From: Bacteroidota bacterium
Lineage (GTDB): Bacteria > Bacteroidota > Bacteroidia > Chitinophagales > Chitinophagaceae
Length of the DNA stretch: 5,564 nucleotides
Direction: 5' to 3'
Assembly (NCBI GenBank): GCA_947441205.1
Contig: CANETM010000118.1
Coordinates: 1-5,564 of the forward strand
Of this stretch, positions 1-5,564 are shown piece by piece. Numbering within the stretch: the first letter of the stretch is position 1; every line of letters starts with the position of its first letter. The notes beneath the pieces were generated by a model that saw nothing but the letters and a program-made list of their open reading frames with translations, was not told where the DNA came from and made no database searches. The position numbers and the translations under genes are program-made.

Positions 1-1090
1 ATTCGCGCGGCTGAATTTTTCTTGTCGAAAGTTTACTTGATAAACGTTCTAAGTCACCACAGGATTCAATGAGATCGGTAATTTTTTGAGTCGCATCATG
101 GTTGCTTAGTAAAGTTTCAACTGCGTTAAGCCTGTTATTAATTTGCGTAACCGATTGTAAAGGGAAAATTAGCCAACGCTTTAATAATCTGGCACCCATT
201 GGGCTTTTAGTAGCATCCATCACTTCTAACAATCCTTTACGATCAGCACCATTTCCGATTAATTCTAAATTACGAATGGTAAATTTATCCATCCATAAAA
301 TTTCATCACGATCAATGCGTCCAATTTTATGTATATGTGATAGGTGAGGATGTTCAGTTTCCTTTAAGTAATGCAATATGGCGCCAGCTGCAATAACTCC
401 TTTTGACATTGCTTCAATACCAAAACCTTTTAGGGATGTAGTTTGAAACTGTTTGAATAATAAATCAGTAGCAAAAGGCTCATCAAATATCCAACTATCT
501 AATCCATAGGTATAAAAACCATTCCCAAAAGTTTCTTTAAAACTTGCGAGGTAATTTTTAGGATGTAAAATTTCAGCAGGTTGTAAGCTTTGTAATAATT
601 TATCCAAATATTCGGTACTGCCTTCGGCTAATAAAAATTCGCCAGTCGTAATATCCAAAAAAGCAACTCCACCATGTTCTTTTTCTACAAATAAGGCAGC
701 TAAGAAATTGTTGTTTTTATGTTCTAATAATTTATCATTGGTAGCAATACCTGGCGTAAGCATATCGGTTACACCACGTTTTACAATTCCTTTTACTGAT
801 TTAGGGTCCTCTAATTGGTCACAAATAGCCACACGATAACCTGCTTTCACCAATTTGTGTAAATAAGTATCCAAGGAATGGTGCGGAAAACCAGCTAATT
901 CACTGGAGGAAGCCGATCCATTATTGCGCTTAGTTAGGGTAATTCCTAATACTTTAGACGCAATTACAGCATCTTCGCCAAAGGTCTCATAAAAATCACC
1001 TACTCTAAACAACAAAATAGCATCGGGGTATTTTTGCTTGATAGCCCTATGTTGCTGCATTAGAGGAGTTTCTGCACTAGATTTTGCCAT
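1..1090 (-). CDS. mutS: DNA mismatch repair protein MutS, N-terminal part (cut by window edge)
   Basis: MutS recognises mismatches and small loops in newly replicated DNA and starts repair through its C-terminal ATPase with MutL. The visible 363 residues begin at ATG 1088-1090 and stay open to the left edge; a full MutS is usually about 850-900 residues, so the clamp, ATPase and dimerisation parts lie outside. Seen: the mismatch-binding domain (about 1-120) with the G-D-F-Y-E motif at 31-35, where F33 and E35 match the Phe and Glu that contact the mismatch in characterised MutS. The strongly conserved ELAGFPHH (64-71), CDQLEDP (90-96) and VKRGVT..LTPG (103-114) follow. Then comes the connector domain (about 125-245, with FLDITTGEF at 144-152) and the first part of the lever domain (RNLELI, 273-278; GARLLKRWL, 299-307). 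No frameshift or internal stop was found. It is divergent from the RNA methyltransferase gene. The family call is firm. Confidence 0.97.
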   Translation of the reverse strand, partial: MAKSSAETPLMQQHRAIKQKYPDAILLFRVGDFYETFGEDAVIASKVLGITLTKRNNGSASSSELAGFPHHSLDTYLHKLVKAGYRVAICDQLEDPKSVKGIVKRGVTDMLTPGIATNDKLLEHKNNNFLAALFVEKEHGGVAFLDITTGEFLLAEGSTEYLDKLLQSLQPAEILHPKNYLASFKETFGNGFYTYGLDSWIFDEPFATDLLFKQFQTTSLKGFGIEAMSKGVIAAGAILHYLKETEHPHLSHIHKIGRIDRDEILWMDKFTIRNLELIGNGADRKGLLEVMDATKSPMGARLLKRWLIFPLQSVTQINNRLNAVETLLSNHDATQKITDLIESCGDLERLSSKLSTRKIQPRE

Positions 1091-1095
1091 ACCAA

Positions 1096-1103
1096 CAAAC
1101 CTA
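1096..1103 (-). promoter_or_regulatory. Putative -7 promoter element of mutS
   Basis: Read on the minus strand this is TAGGTTTG, an exact match to the Bacteroidota -7 consensus TAnnTTTG. Only five bases separate it from the mutS ATG, so transcription would begin at or within a few bases of the start codon, giving a leaderless or nearly leaderless mRNA. A weak -33-like TTTTCG lies about 18 bases further upstream. The element is short and can occur by chance in A+T-rich DNA, but its placement is suggestive. Confidence 0.5.
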
Positions 1104-1130
1104 CATAAATTTTTTAATATTCGAAAAGCG

Positions 1131-1138
1131 TACTTTTG
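1131..1138 (+). promoter_or_regulatory. Putative -7 promoter element of the TrmH-family methyltransferase gene
   Basis: TACTTTTG exactly matches the Bacteroidota -7 consensus TAnnTTTG and ends three bases before the ATG at 1142. Transcription would start at or just inside the ATG, so the message would be leaderless or would use the next ATG at 1157. No convincing -33 TTG is visible; the expected spot is a run of T. The position just before a divergent gene is the main support. Confidence 0.45.
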
Positions 1139-1141
1139 CAT

Positions 1142-1672
1142 ATGCGAAAACTAACCATGGACGAATTGGGTAGAAAGTCGGTTGAGGACTTCAAAATGGC
1201 TAATAAAAAGCCTATCATGGTGGTTTTGGATAACATTCGAAGTATGCATAATGTGGGAAGTGTATTTAGAACGGCTGATGGATTTTTAATTGATGGTATT
1301 TGTTTGTGTGGTTTTACCCCTCAACCTCCGCATAGGGATATCCATAAAACAGCTTTAGGTGCCACTGAAACGGTCGATTGGTTGCATTATGAAAATACCA
1401 TTTCAGCACTGGAAGCTTTAAAACAAAAAGGGTTTAAAGTTTACGCTATTGAGCAAACGGAGGGTAGTATTAGTTTGGAAAAGTTTAAGCAGTTATATCC
1501 CAATGCGAACAATGAGCCGCTTGCTTTTGTTTTTGGAAATGAAGTGGATGGTGTCGAGGAAGCAGTGATTGAAGCATGTGATGGTGTAATTGAAATTCCA
1601 CAATGGGGTATGAAACATTCTTTAAATATTTCGGTAGCAGCGGCGATTGTACTTTGGGAATTTGTGAGATAA
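1142..1672 (+). CDS. SpoU/TrmH-family RNA 2'-O-methyltransferase
   Basis: This SPOUT-fold enzyme should transfer a methyl group from S-adenosylmethionine to a ribose 2'-OH of tRNA or rRNA in the cytoplasm. All three SpoU motifs are visible in the 176-residue product: motif 1 (LDNIRSMHNVGSVFRTAD, 29-46, with N37 and the catalytic-type R43), motif 2 (FVFGNEVDGV, 129-138) and motif 3 (IPQWGMKHSLNISVAAA, 152-168, with S160-L161-N162). These form the trefoil-knot cofactor pocket. There is no N-terminal substrate-binding domain of the RlmB type; the short length resembles single-domain TrmH/TrmL-like proteins, but the substrate cannot be told from sequence. Start: a TTG at 1136 is in frame but lies inside the promoter-like element, so the ATG at 1142 (MRKL...) is preferred; the ATG at 1157 is an alternative if transcription starts inside the gene. 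The downstream prenyltransferase follows after 66 purine-rich bases. Confidence 0.92.
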   Translation: MRKLTMDELGRKSVEDFKMANKKPIMVVLDNIRSMHNVGSVFRTADGFLIDGICLCGFTPQPPHRDIHKTALGATETVDWLHYENTISALEALKQKGFKVYAIEQTEGSISLEKFKQLYPNANNEPLAFVFGNEVDGVEEAVIEACDGVIEIPQWGMKHSLNISVAAAIVLWEFVR

Positions 1673-1738
1673 TGATAAGGTAGGATTAGAAAGAGAAAAT
1701 GAAGCGAGATAATATTATTTAAGAAAGAAAAGAACATA

Positions 1739-2623
1739 ATGACAGGCATAAAAAATTATTTTAGTTTAGTGAAGTTTTCACACACCATTTTTGCAATGCC
1801 ATTTGCGTTAATCGGTTTTGCATTAGGAATTCAATATCTGGGGAATAATCATTTGCCTTTTGAAAATGTTGGGTTAAAATTATTTTTGGTGATTATATGC
1901 ATGGTTACTGCGAGGTCAGCGGCTATGGCATTTAACAGATATTTAGACAGACATTTTGATAAATTAAATCCACGCACGGCCATTAGAGAAATACCAGCAG
2001 GTGTTATTAAAGCAGAAAAAGCGTTGCTATTTATTATCATTAATTCAATCCTATTTGTCACTGCTACTTATTTTATAAATTCCATTTGTTTTTATTTATC
2101 ACCTGTGGCCTTGTTTGTGATTTTGTTTTATAGCTATACTAAAAGATTTACTTTTTTATGTCACTTGATATTAGGCATTGGACTTTCTTTAGCACCTATT
2201 GGCGCCTATTTAGCGGTGACAGGTGTGTTTCATATTGTACCCTTATTATTTTCCTTTGCAGTTGTATTTTGGGTTAGTGGGTTTGATGTCATTTATGCTT
2301 TACAGGATATTGAGTTTGATAAATCACAATCATTATTCTCCATTCCAAGTTATTGGGGTTTAGGAAAAGCTTTAAATATTGCAAGAGTGTTGCATATAAT
2401 ATCTGCAAGTTTTGTAATTGCTGCCTACTTTTTAGGCGGATTTCATTTTTTATATCTTGGAGGCTTACTTGTTTTTGTGGGGATGTTAATTTATCAGCAT
2501 AGTATTGTAAAGCCTCATGATTTAAGCAAGGTGAATATTGCATTCATGACGGCCAACGGAATCGCTAGTATTGTTTTTAGTACTTTTGTGATCTCTGATA
2601 TTTTAATGACTTCTTTTTATTAA
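1739..2623 (+). CDS. UbiA-family prenyltransferase, probably MqnP-type (menaquinone, futalosine route)
   Basis: This is an integral-membrane enzyme that attaches a polyprenyl chain from its diphosphate to an aromatic acceptor. The 294-residue product is highly hydrophobic with about eight to nine predicted membrane segments. It has the two Asp-rich Mg-diphosphate motifs of UbiA enzymes: NRYLDRHFD (66-74; N66, D70, D74), followed by NPRTAIREIPAG (77-88), and YALQDIEFD (186-194; D190, D194), followed by SIPSYWG (201-207). The N-terminal VKFSHTIFAMPFAL stretch (11-24), the RTA.REIP segment and the YALQDIEFD..SLFSIP block resemble the 'UbiA_other' subgroup that includes MqnP of the futalosine menaquinone pathway more than MenA or heme O synthase. 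That assignment is from memory of the family and is less sure than the family call. The ATG at 1739 has only a weak purine-rich upstream (AAAGAAAAG). The next gene starts 14 bases after the stop, so they are likely co-transcribed. Confidence 0.88.
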   Translation: MTGIKNYFSLVKFSHTIFAMPFALIGFALGIQYLGNNHLPFENVGLKLFLVIICMVTARSAAMAFNRYLDRHFDKLNPRTAIREIPAGVIKAEKALLFIIINSILFVTATYFINSICFYLSPVALFVILFYSYTKRFTFLCHLILGIGLSLAPIGAYLAVTGVFHIVPLLFSFAVVFWVSGFDVIYALQDIEFDKSQSLFSIPSYWGLGKALNIARVLHIISASFVIAAYFLGGFHFLYLGGLLVFVGMLIYQHSIVKPHDLSKVNIAFMTANGIASIVFSTFVISDILMTSFY

Positions 2624-2637
2624 TGTAAACATTTACT

Positions 2638-3051
2638 TTGGCTAGAATAATTTGTATAGACTATGGTGGAAAGCGATGCGGGTTAGCAGTAACCGATCCG
2701 TTGCAAATTATTGCAACCGCACTAACGACTGTTGCCACTAAAGATTTATACACTTATTTAACTGATTATTTCGCGAAGGAACCAGTGGAATTAATTTTAA
2801 TAGGGGAGCCACTTAATTTAGATGATACCCCGACACATGCAACGCCTTTAGTTAAAAAAGCTATTATTGAACTTGGAAAAAAATTCCCAACCATACCCAT
2901 TCAAACGGTGGATGAGCGGTTTAGTTCAAAAAATGCAGTTAGGGCTATGATTGAAATGGGCATGAAGAAAAAGGATAGACAGGACAAGAAAAATGTGGAT
3001 CAAATAGCTGCTACTATTCTATTACAGGAATATTTAACAAATCGCGCTTAA
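2638..3051 (+). CDS. ruvX: RuvX/YqgF family RNase H-like nuclease (pre-16S rRNA processing / putative Holliday junction resolvase), TTG start
   Basis: YqgF/RuvX is a near-universal bacterial RNase H-fold protein linked to maturation of the 16S rRNA 5' end and annotated as a putative Holliday junction resolvase. The 137-residue product has normal family length. Visible landmarks: IDYGGKRCGLAVTD (7-20) with the first acidic active-site residue D8, LIGEPLNLDD (54-63) with E57, TVDERFSS (90-97), and D121 in the NVDQIAATILLQEYL tail (119-133). Start: an in-frame TAA at 2626-2628 bounds the frame, and the only usual start codon before D8 is TTG at 2638-2640, giving MARIICIDYG, which matches how family members normally begin. 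The next in-frame Met is M104, far too late. The TTG lies inside a TTACTTTG string that resembles the -7 promoter element. The gene sits 14 bases after the prenyltransferase and 34 bases before def. Confidence 0.94.
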   Translation: MARIICIDYGGKRCGLAVTDPLQIIATALTTVATKDLYTYLTDYFAKEPVELILIGEPLNLDDTPTHATPLVKKAIIELGKKFPTIPIQTVDERFSSKNAVRAMIEMGMKKKDRQDKKNVDQIAATILLQEYLTNRA

Positions 3052-3056
3052 TTTTC

Positions 3057-3064
3057 TACCTTTG
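3057..3064 (+). promoter_or_regulatory. Putative -7 promoter element upstream of def
   Basis: TACCTTTG in the 34-base gap between ruvX and def is an exact match to TAnnTTTG. It ends 21 bases before the def ATG, so transcription would begin about 15 bases upstream of the start, giving a short leader. No good -33 TTG is seen at the expected spacing. It may be an internal promoter for def and the following gene, separate from read-through transcription. Confidence 0.4.
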
Positions 3065-3085
3065 CGCTTATTATAAACAAGCAGT

Positions 3086-3661
3086 ATGATTTTACCTATT
3101 GTTGCTTATGGAGCATCAGTTTTAAGAAAAGTATGTGATCCTATTGATTCAAGTTACCCTAATATTAAGGTACTCATTGACGATATGTGGGAAACTATGT
3201 ATGAGAGTAATGGAGTAGGATTAGCTGCACCCCAAATCAATAAACACATAAGACTATTTGTAGTAGATAGTGCACAAATATTTGCAAATGCCGAACCCGA
3301 GGATGATACTTATGCGGATGCGCCAGGTGTGAAAAAAACATTTATCAATGCAAAAATTGTTGAATTAAGTGGAAAGGAGTGGGTTTATAATGAGGGTTGT
3401 TTGAGTATTCCAAAAATAAGAGAGGATGTTTCAAGACATGAAAACGTAACACTTTCCTATTTGGATGAAAACTTTTTACAACAAACTGAAACATTTACAG
3501 GTATGACAGCAAGGGTTATTTTACACGAATACGATCATATTGAAGGCAAACTTTTTATTGATTATGTAAAACCTTTGAAGCGTAAAATGTTACAAGGAAA
3601 ATTAAATGATATTAATAAAGGTAAAGTAAGGGTAGATTATAAAATGATTCAACTTAAATAA
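3086..3661 (+). CDS. def: Peptide deformylase
   Basis: Peptide deformylase is a metalloenzyme that removes the formyl group from the N-terminal methionine of new proteins at the ribosome. All three signature motifs are intact in the 191-residue product: motif 1 GVGLAAPQ (43-50, Q50 in the active site), motif 2 EGCLSIP (103-109, C105 a metal ligand) and motif 3 HEYDH (147-151, H147 and H151 metal ligands, E148 catalytic). An acidic loop at about 62-84 lengthens the segment between motifs 1 and 2, as is common in Bacteroidota enzymes. The C-terminal tail after motif 3 is about 40 residues. The ATG at 3086 gives MILPIVAYGASVLRK, the usual N-terminus of the family. The TAA stop (3659-3661) shares its last A with the ATG of the next gene, suggesting translational coupling. 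No fmt gene is next to it here. Confidence 0.97.
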   Translation: MILPIVAYGASVLRKVCDPIDSSYPNIKVLIDDMWETMYESNGVGLAAPQINKHIRLFVVDSAQIFANAEPEDDTYADAPGVKKTFINAKIVELSGKEWVYNEGCLSIPKIREDVSRHENVTLSYLDENFLQQTETFTGMTARVILHEYDHIEGKLFIDYVKPLKRKMLQGKLNDINKGKVRVDYKMIQLK

Positions 3662-3732
3662 TGAAGTATAAAATTTTAATAGCAGCTTTTTCAATGCTGT
3701 TTATTTTTACAAACCCTTTAATGGTTAGCGCA
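3661..3732 (+). other. Signal peptide coding segment of the unknown secreted protein
   Basis: Codons 1-24 encode a short basic N-region, a hydrophobic core (ILIAAFSMLFIF and onward) and a V-S-A motif directly before Q25. This fits a Sec/signal peptidase I leader, so the mature protein should be periplasmic, surface-exposed or outer-membrane associated. Confidence 0.8.
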
Positions 3733-4611
3733 CAGGATACTTCATTCATGGATGATGGCGTGAGTTTCACTTTGTCAGATGCGATTGTAAGAAACCACTT
3801 TGATTATAAAGCTATTTTACAAAAAATTAAAGAAGACACTAGTTTTTATAAAGCATTTAAAACATTAAGAACCATTGGTTATTCGTCCTACAATCATATT
3901 GAAATGAAGGACAAGCAAGGTAAAATGGTTGCATCATTGGATAGTAAAACCAGACAAAACCATACGGGTAATTGTAGAACCATGGACGTGTTGGAGGAAA
4001 GAGTAACAGGTGATTTAAGAAAAGCGGATGGTAGCTATAACTATACTACACCTTCCTTATACGCAAGTTTGTTTTTTACGAAGGGGCAGGTTTGTGGAGA
4101 GACTAATATTGTGGCAGGTAAAAAAAGAGTGATATCTGGAAGCGGTATTGAAAAATCAAAAGAACAATTAAAGATGTTGTTTTTTAATCCAGGCAAAAAA
4201 ATTGCAGGCATTCCTTTTGTGGGAAACAAATTGGATTTGTATGATGAGGCAGCACATGATTTGTATGATTATAAGTTAGACTATGTTGAATACCAAGGAC
4301 AACTCGTTTATGTATTTGAAGTAAAACCAAAGGAAGACTTAGGATTTTTCTCAAAAAATGATGTTGTGGTAGATCAAATGACAACCTGGTTTAATCCTAA
4401 AACATTGGAGGTATTAGGTCGTAATTATTCACTAAGTTATAAAGCAGGTGTATATGACTTTAATGTAGCCATGGAAGTTGAAATGACTTATTTTAATGGT
4501 CAATTGGTTCCTAGAACCTTACGTTACAAAGGTAATTGGGATGTGTTACTAAAGAAAAGGGAAATAGGATTATTTACAGCGACTTTATTTGATTTCAATA
4601 AAGGAAACTAG
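3661..4611 (+). CDS. Secreted protein of unknown function, coupled to def
   Basis: I do not recognise this 316-residue protein. It starts with a typical Sec signal peptide: K2 and K4, a hydrophobic core (about 5-21) and a V-S-A site, so signal peptidase I would cleave after A24; there is no lipobox Cys. The mature part mixes alternating polar/hydrophobic stretches rich in Tyr, Phe and Lys, especially after about 205 (YVFEVKPKED, 217-226; TTWFNPKTLEVLGR, 241-254; KAGVYDFNVAMEVEMTYF, 261-278; LRYKGNWDVL, 287-296). This pattern resembles antiparallel beta sheet, as in LolA/LppX-type or DUF3108-like envelope proteins, but that is only a shape resemblance. Two Cys remain after cleavage (C105, C145) and could form a disulfide in the periplasm. 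No catalytic motif, membrane helix or repeat is obvious. The start codon overlaps the def stop by one base. It is the last gene of the plus-strand run, with a TAG stop. Confidence 0.85.
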   Translation: MKYKILIAAFSMLFIFTNPLMVSAQDTSFMDDGVSFTLSDAIVRNHFDYKAILQKIKEDTSFYKAFKTLRTIGYSSYNHIEMKDKQGKMVASLDSKTRQNHTGNCRTMDVLEERVTGDLRKADGSYNYTTPSLYASLFFTKGQVCGETNIVAGKKRVISGSGIEKSKEQLKMLFFNPGKKIAGIPFVGNKLDLYDEAAHDLYDYKLDYVEYQGQLVYVFEVKPKEDLGFFSKNDVVVDQMTTWFNPKTLEVLGRNYSLSYKAGVYDFNVAMEVEMTYFNGQLVPRTLRYKGNWDVLLKKREIGLFTATLFDFNKGN

Positions 4612-4753
4612 CTCTGTAAAATTAACAAAGCGATTCATAACACTAGCTAGTAAAATACAAGAGGGATAAATATCGAAGGTTTCAATATAGAAGGATAAAT
4701 ATAGAAGGGGTAAATATAGAAGGGGCGGGGATTATAGTTACGACAGCTTATTA
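4612..4753. other. Convergent intergenic region without a clear terminator
   Basis: This gap lies between the stop of the unknown secreted gene (plus strand) and the tandem stops TAATAA of the GCS2-family gene (minus strand). A bidirectional terminator would be expected, but I see no stem followed by a T-tract on either strand. What it does hold is a ten-base perfect palindrome with no loop (4642-4651), the tandem repeat at 4666-4723 and a G-rich tract ending at 4730. No start-to-stop reading frame of interest was seen. Confidence 0.6.
4666..4723. repeat. Four-copy degenerate tandem repeat, 14-15 bp unit
   Basis: Four units end in GAAGG at 4679, 4694, 4708 and 4723, giving unit lengths of 14, 15, 14 and 15 bases: ATAAATATCGAAGG, TTTCAATATAGAAGG, ATAAATATAGAAGG and GGTAAATATAGAAGG. 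The shared core is AATATMGAAGG (M is A or C). The last two units are the most alike, and GGGG runs occur at 4707-4710, 4722-4725 and 4727-4730. The array lies wholly in the convergent intergenic gap. It could be a small minisatellite formed by slippage or a member of a dispersed intergenic repeat family; one window cannot separate these. Confidence 0.85.
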
Positions 4754-5564
4754 TTACACAAACAAAAACGAGCTTTCAATTAATTTAACGACTTCAATTA
4801 AACTACCGGTTTCTTTGTAAGTGGCAAGTTGTCTGTCTGCACCTGTTCCTGTGTTGAAAATATTTTGCACTTTTTCAATATGATGTCTACTTCCTAATTC
4901 ATCAACAACCCCATCAACAAATTCTAACAATTCATTTATTAATTCTTTAACGTGAACTTCTTTTTCTTTACCAAAGTCAATTAACAATCCATCAATACCA
5001 TAACGGCTTGCACGCCATTTGTTTTCATTGATTAATGCGCGCTGATAATTAATGAAGTTTATATTTTGACGACGTAGTGAATATATTTTAGCACAAATGG
5101 CTTGGAACAAAGCAGCAATGGTGATGGTTTCCTGAATGGTCATTGGAATATCACAAATTCTAAACTCAATGGTATTATAAACAGGGTGAACTCTTAAGTC
5201 CCACCATATTTTTTTTGCATCATCAATGCAATTGGTTTTAATCAATAGCTGAACAAAATTATCATAGGCCTCAATACTCTCAAAGTAATCAGGGATACCT
5301 GTGCGAGGAAACTTGTCAAATACTTTTGAACGGTATGACTTGTAACCTGTATTGCGTGATTCCCAAAATGGGGAATTGGTACTTAATGCATAAATATGAG
5401 GTAAAAAATACCTAGCTGTGTTGGCAATATGAATGGCCATTTTACGGTCTTCCATACCTACATGCACATGAAGTCCAAAAATTAAATTGCTTCTCGCTGC
5501 TTGTTGTAATTCATTTAATAAATCCTGGTACCTTTCATTGTCTGAAATTAATTGCTTTTCCCAC
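4754..5564 (-). CDS. GCS2-family carboxylate-amine ligase (YbdK-like), C-terminal part (cut by window edge)
   Basis: GCS2 proteins use ATP to join an amine to a carboxylate, as in gamma-glutamylcysteine synthesis; YbdK-type members have weak or unknown substrates. The visible 269 residues (in frame from base 5563 down) lack the N-terminal part; the family is usually about 370 residues. Seen, in visible numbering: GLHVHVG (30-36) with the conserved His pair H32 and H34, WWDLRVHP (120-127), EFRICD (133-138), NKWRASRYG (181-189) and GTGADRQ (239-245) near the C-terminus, all typical of the glutamine synthetase-like GCS2 fold. A GTG at 5465-5467 could pass for a start, but it is the Val of the HVHVG motif, and the frame continues upstream with family-like sequence, so the true start is outside. 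Translation ends at TAA (4754-4756) with a second TAA directly after. The substrate cannot be decided from this part. Confidence 0.93.
   Translation of the reverse strand, partial: WEKQLISDNERYQDLLNELQQAARSNLIFGLHVHVGMEDRKMAIHIANTARYFLPHIYALSTNSPFWESRNTGYKSYRSKVFDKFPRTGIPDYFESIEAYDNFVQLLIKTNCIDDAKKIWWDLRVHPVYNTIEFRICDIPMTIQETITIAALFQAICAKIYSLRRQNINFINYQRALINENKWRASRYGIDGLLIDFGKEKEVHVKELINELLEFVDGVVDELGSRHHIEKVQNIFNTGTGADRQLATYKETGSLIEVVKLIESSFLFV

Noticed and set aside
102..347. An 81-codon plus-strand frame opposite mutS
   Set aside because: It lies wholly antisense to a well-supported MutS coding region and its translation resembles no known protein.
1441..1749. A 102-codon minus-strand frame opposite the methyltransferase 3' end
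   Set aside because: It is antisense to conserved motifs 2 and 3 of the methyltransferase and has low-complexity composition, so it is a shadow frame.
1849..2061. Minus-strand frames inside the prenyltransferase gene (also 2289-2543)
   Set aside because: They are antisense to conserved UbiA motifs and have no recognisable features.
2581..2588. Exact TACTTTTG within the prenyltransferase gene as a ruvX promoter
   Set aside because: It matches the -7 consensus but has no -33 TTG at the right spacing, and similar copies occur inside other genes, so it was not listed as a feature.
2625..2636. GTAAA/TTTAC inverted repeat between the prenyltransferase gene and ruvX
   Set aside because: The two-base loop is too short for a stable hairpin and there is no T-tract; it is most likely chance in A+T-rich DNA.
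4041..4384. Two overlapping minus-strand frames opposite the unknown secreted gene
   Set aside because: They overlap each other and a longer sense frame with a signal peptide, and neither has a plausible upstream signal.
4642..4651. ACTAGCTAGT perfect palindrome as a terminator or operator
   Set aside because: It has no loop and no T-tract after it, and a single ten-base palindrome is expected by chance, so no function is claimed.
4774..4794. Repeated TTCAATTAA near the 3' end of the ligase gene
   Set aside because: It falls in coding sequence and comes from two similar Leu-Ile-Glu codon strings, so coding explains it.

Overview
This window looks like an ordinary stretch of chromosome from a member of the Bacteroidota, most likely Sphingobacteriia/Chitinophagia-like. 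The reasons are the A+T-rich coding sequence, the lack of clear Shine-Dalgarno sequences before the starts, copies of the Bacteroidota-type -7 promoter element TAnnTTTG just upstream of genes, and the style of the proteins. Placement below phylum is a guess. No phage, transposon, CRISPR, tRNA or rRNA signal was seen.

Layout: (1) bases 1-1090, minus strand, the N-terminal 363 codons of the mismatch repair ATPase MutS, cut by the left edge. (2) A 51-bp divergent intergenic region carries TAnnTTTG elements on both strands, each only a few bases from the start codon it faces. (3) bases 1142-4611, plus strand, five genes in a row: a SpoU/TrmH-family RNA 2'-O-methyltransferase, a UbiA-family prenyltransferase that best fits the menaquinone enzyme MqnP, RuvX/YqgF, peptide deformylase, and a secreted protein of unknown function whose start overlaps the deformylase stop by one base. 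(4) A 142-bp convergent intergenic region holds four copies of a degenerate 14-15 bp tandem repeat and a G-rich tract. (5) bases 4754-5564, minus strand, the C-terminal 269 codons of a GCS2-family carboxylate-amine ligase (YbdK-like), cut by the right edge.

The plus-strand genes are mostly housekeeping: RNA modification, quinone biosynthesis, rRNA processing or Holliday-junction-type nuclease activity, and N-terminal deformylation of new proteins. They are tightly spaced from the prenyltransferase onward (14 nt, 34 nt, then a 1-nt overlap), which suggests co-transcription rather than a dedicated pathway. I found no convincing new biological system. The points most worth a second look are the unknown secreted protein coupled to def, the intergenic tandem repeat, the apparently leaderless divergent starts of mutS and the methyltransferase, and the TTG start forced on ruvX.
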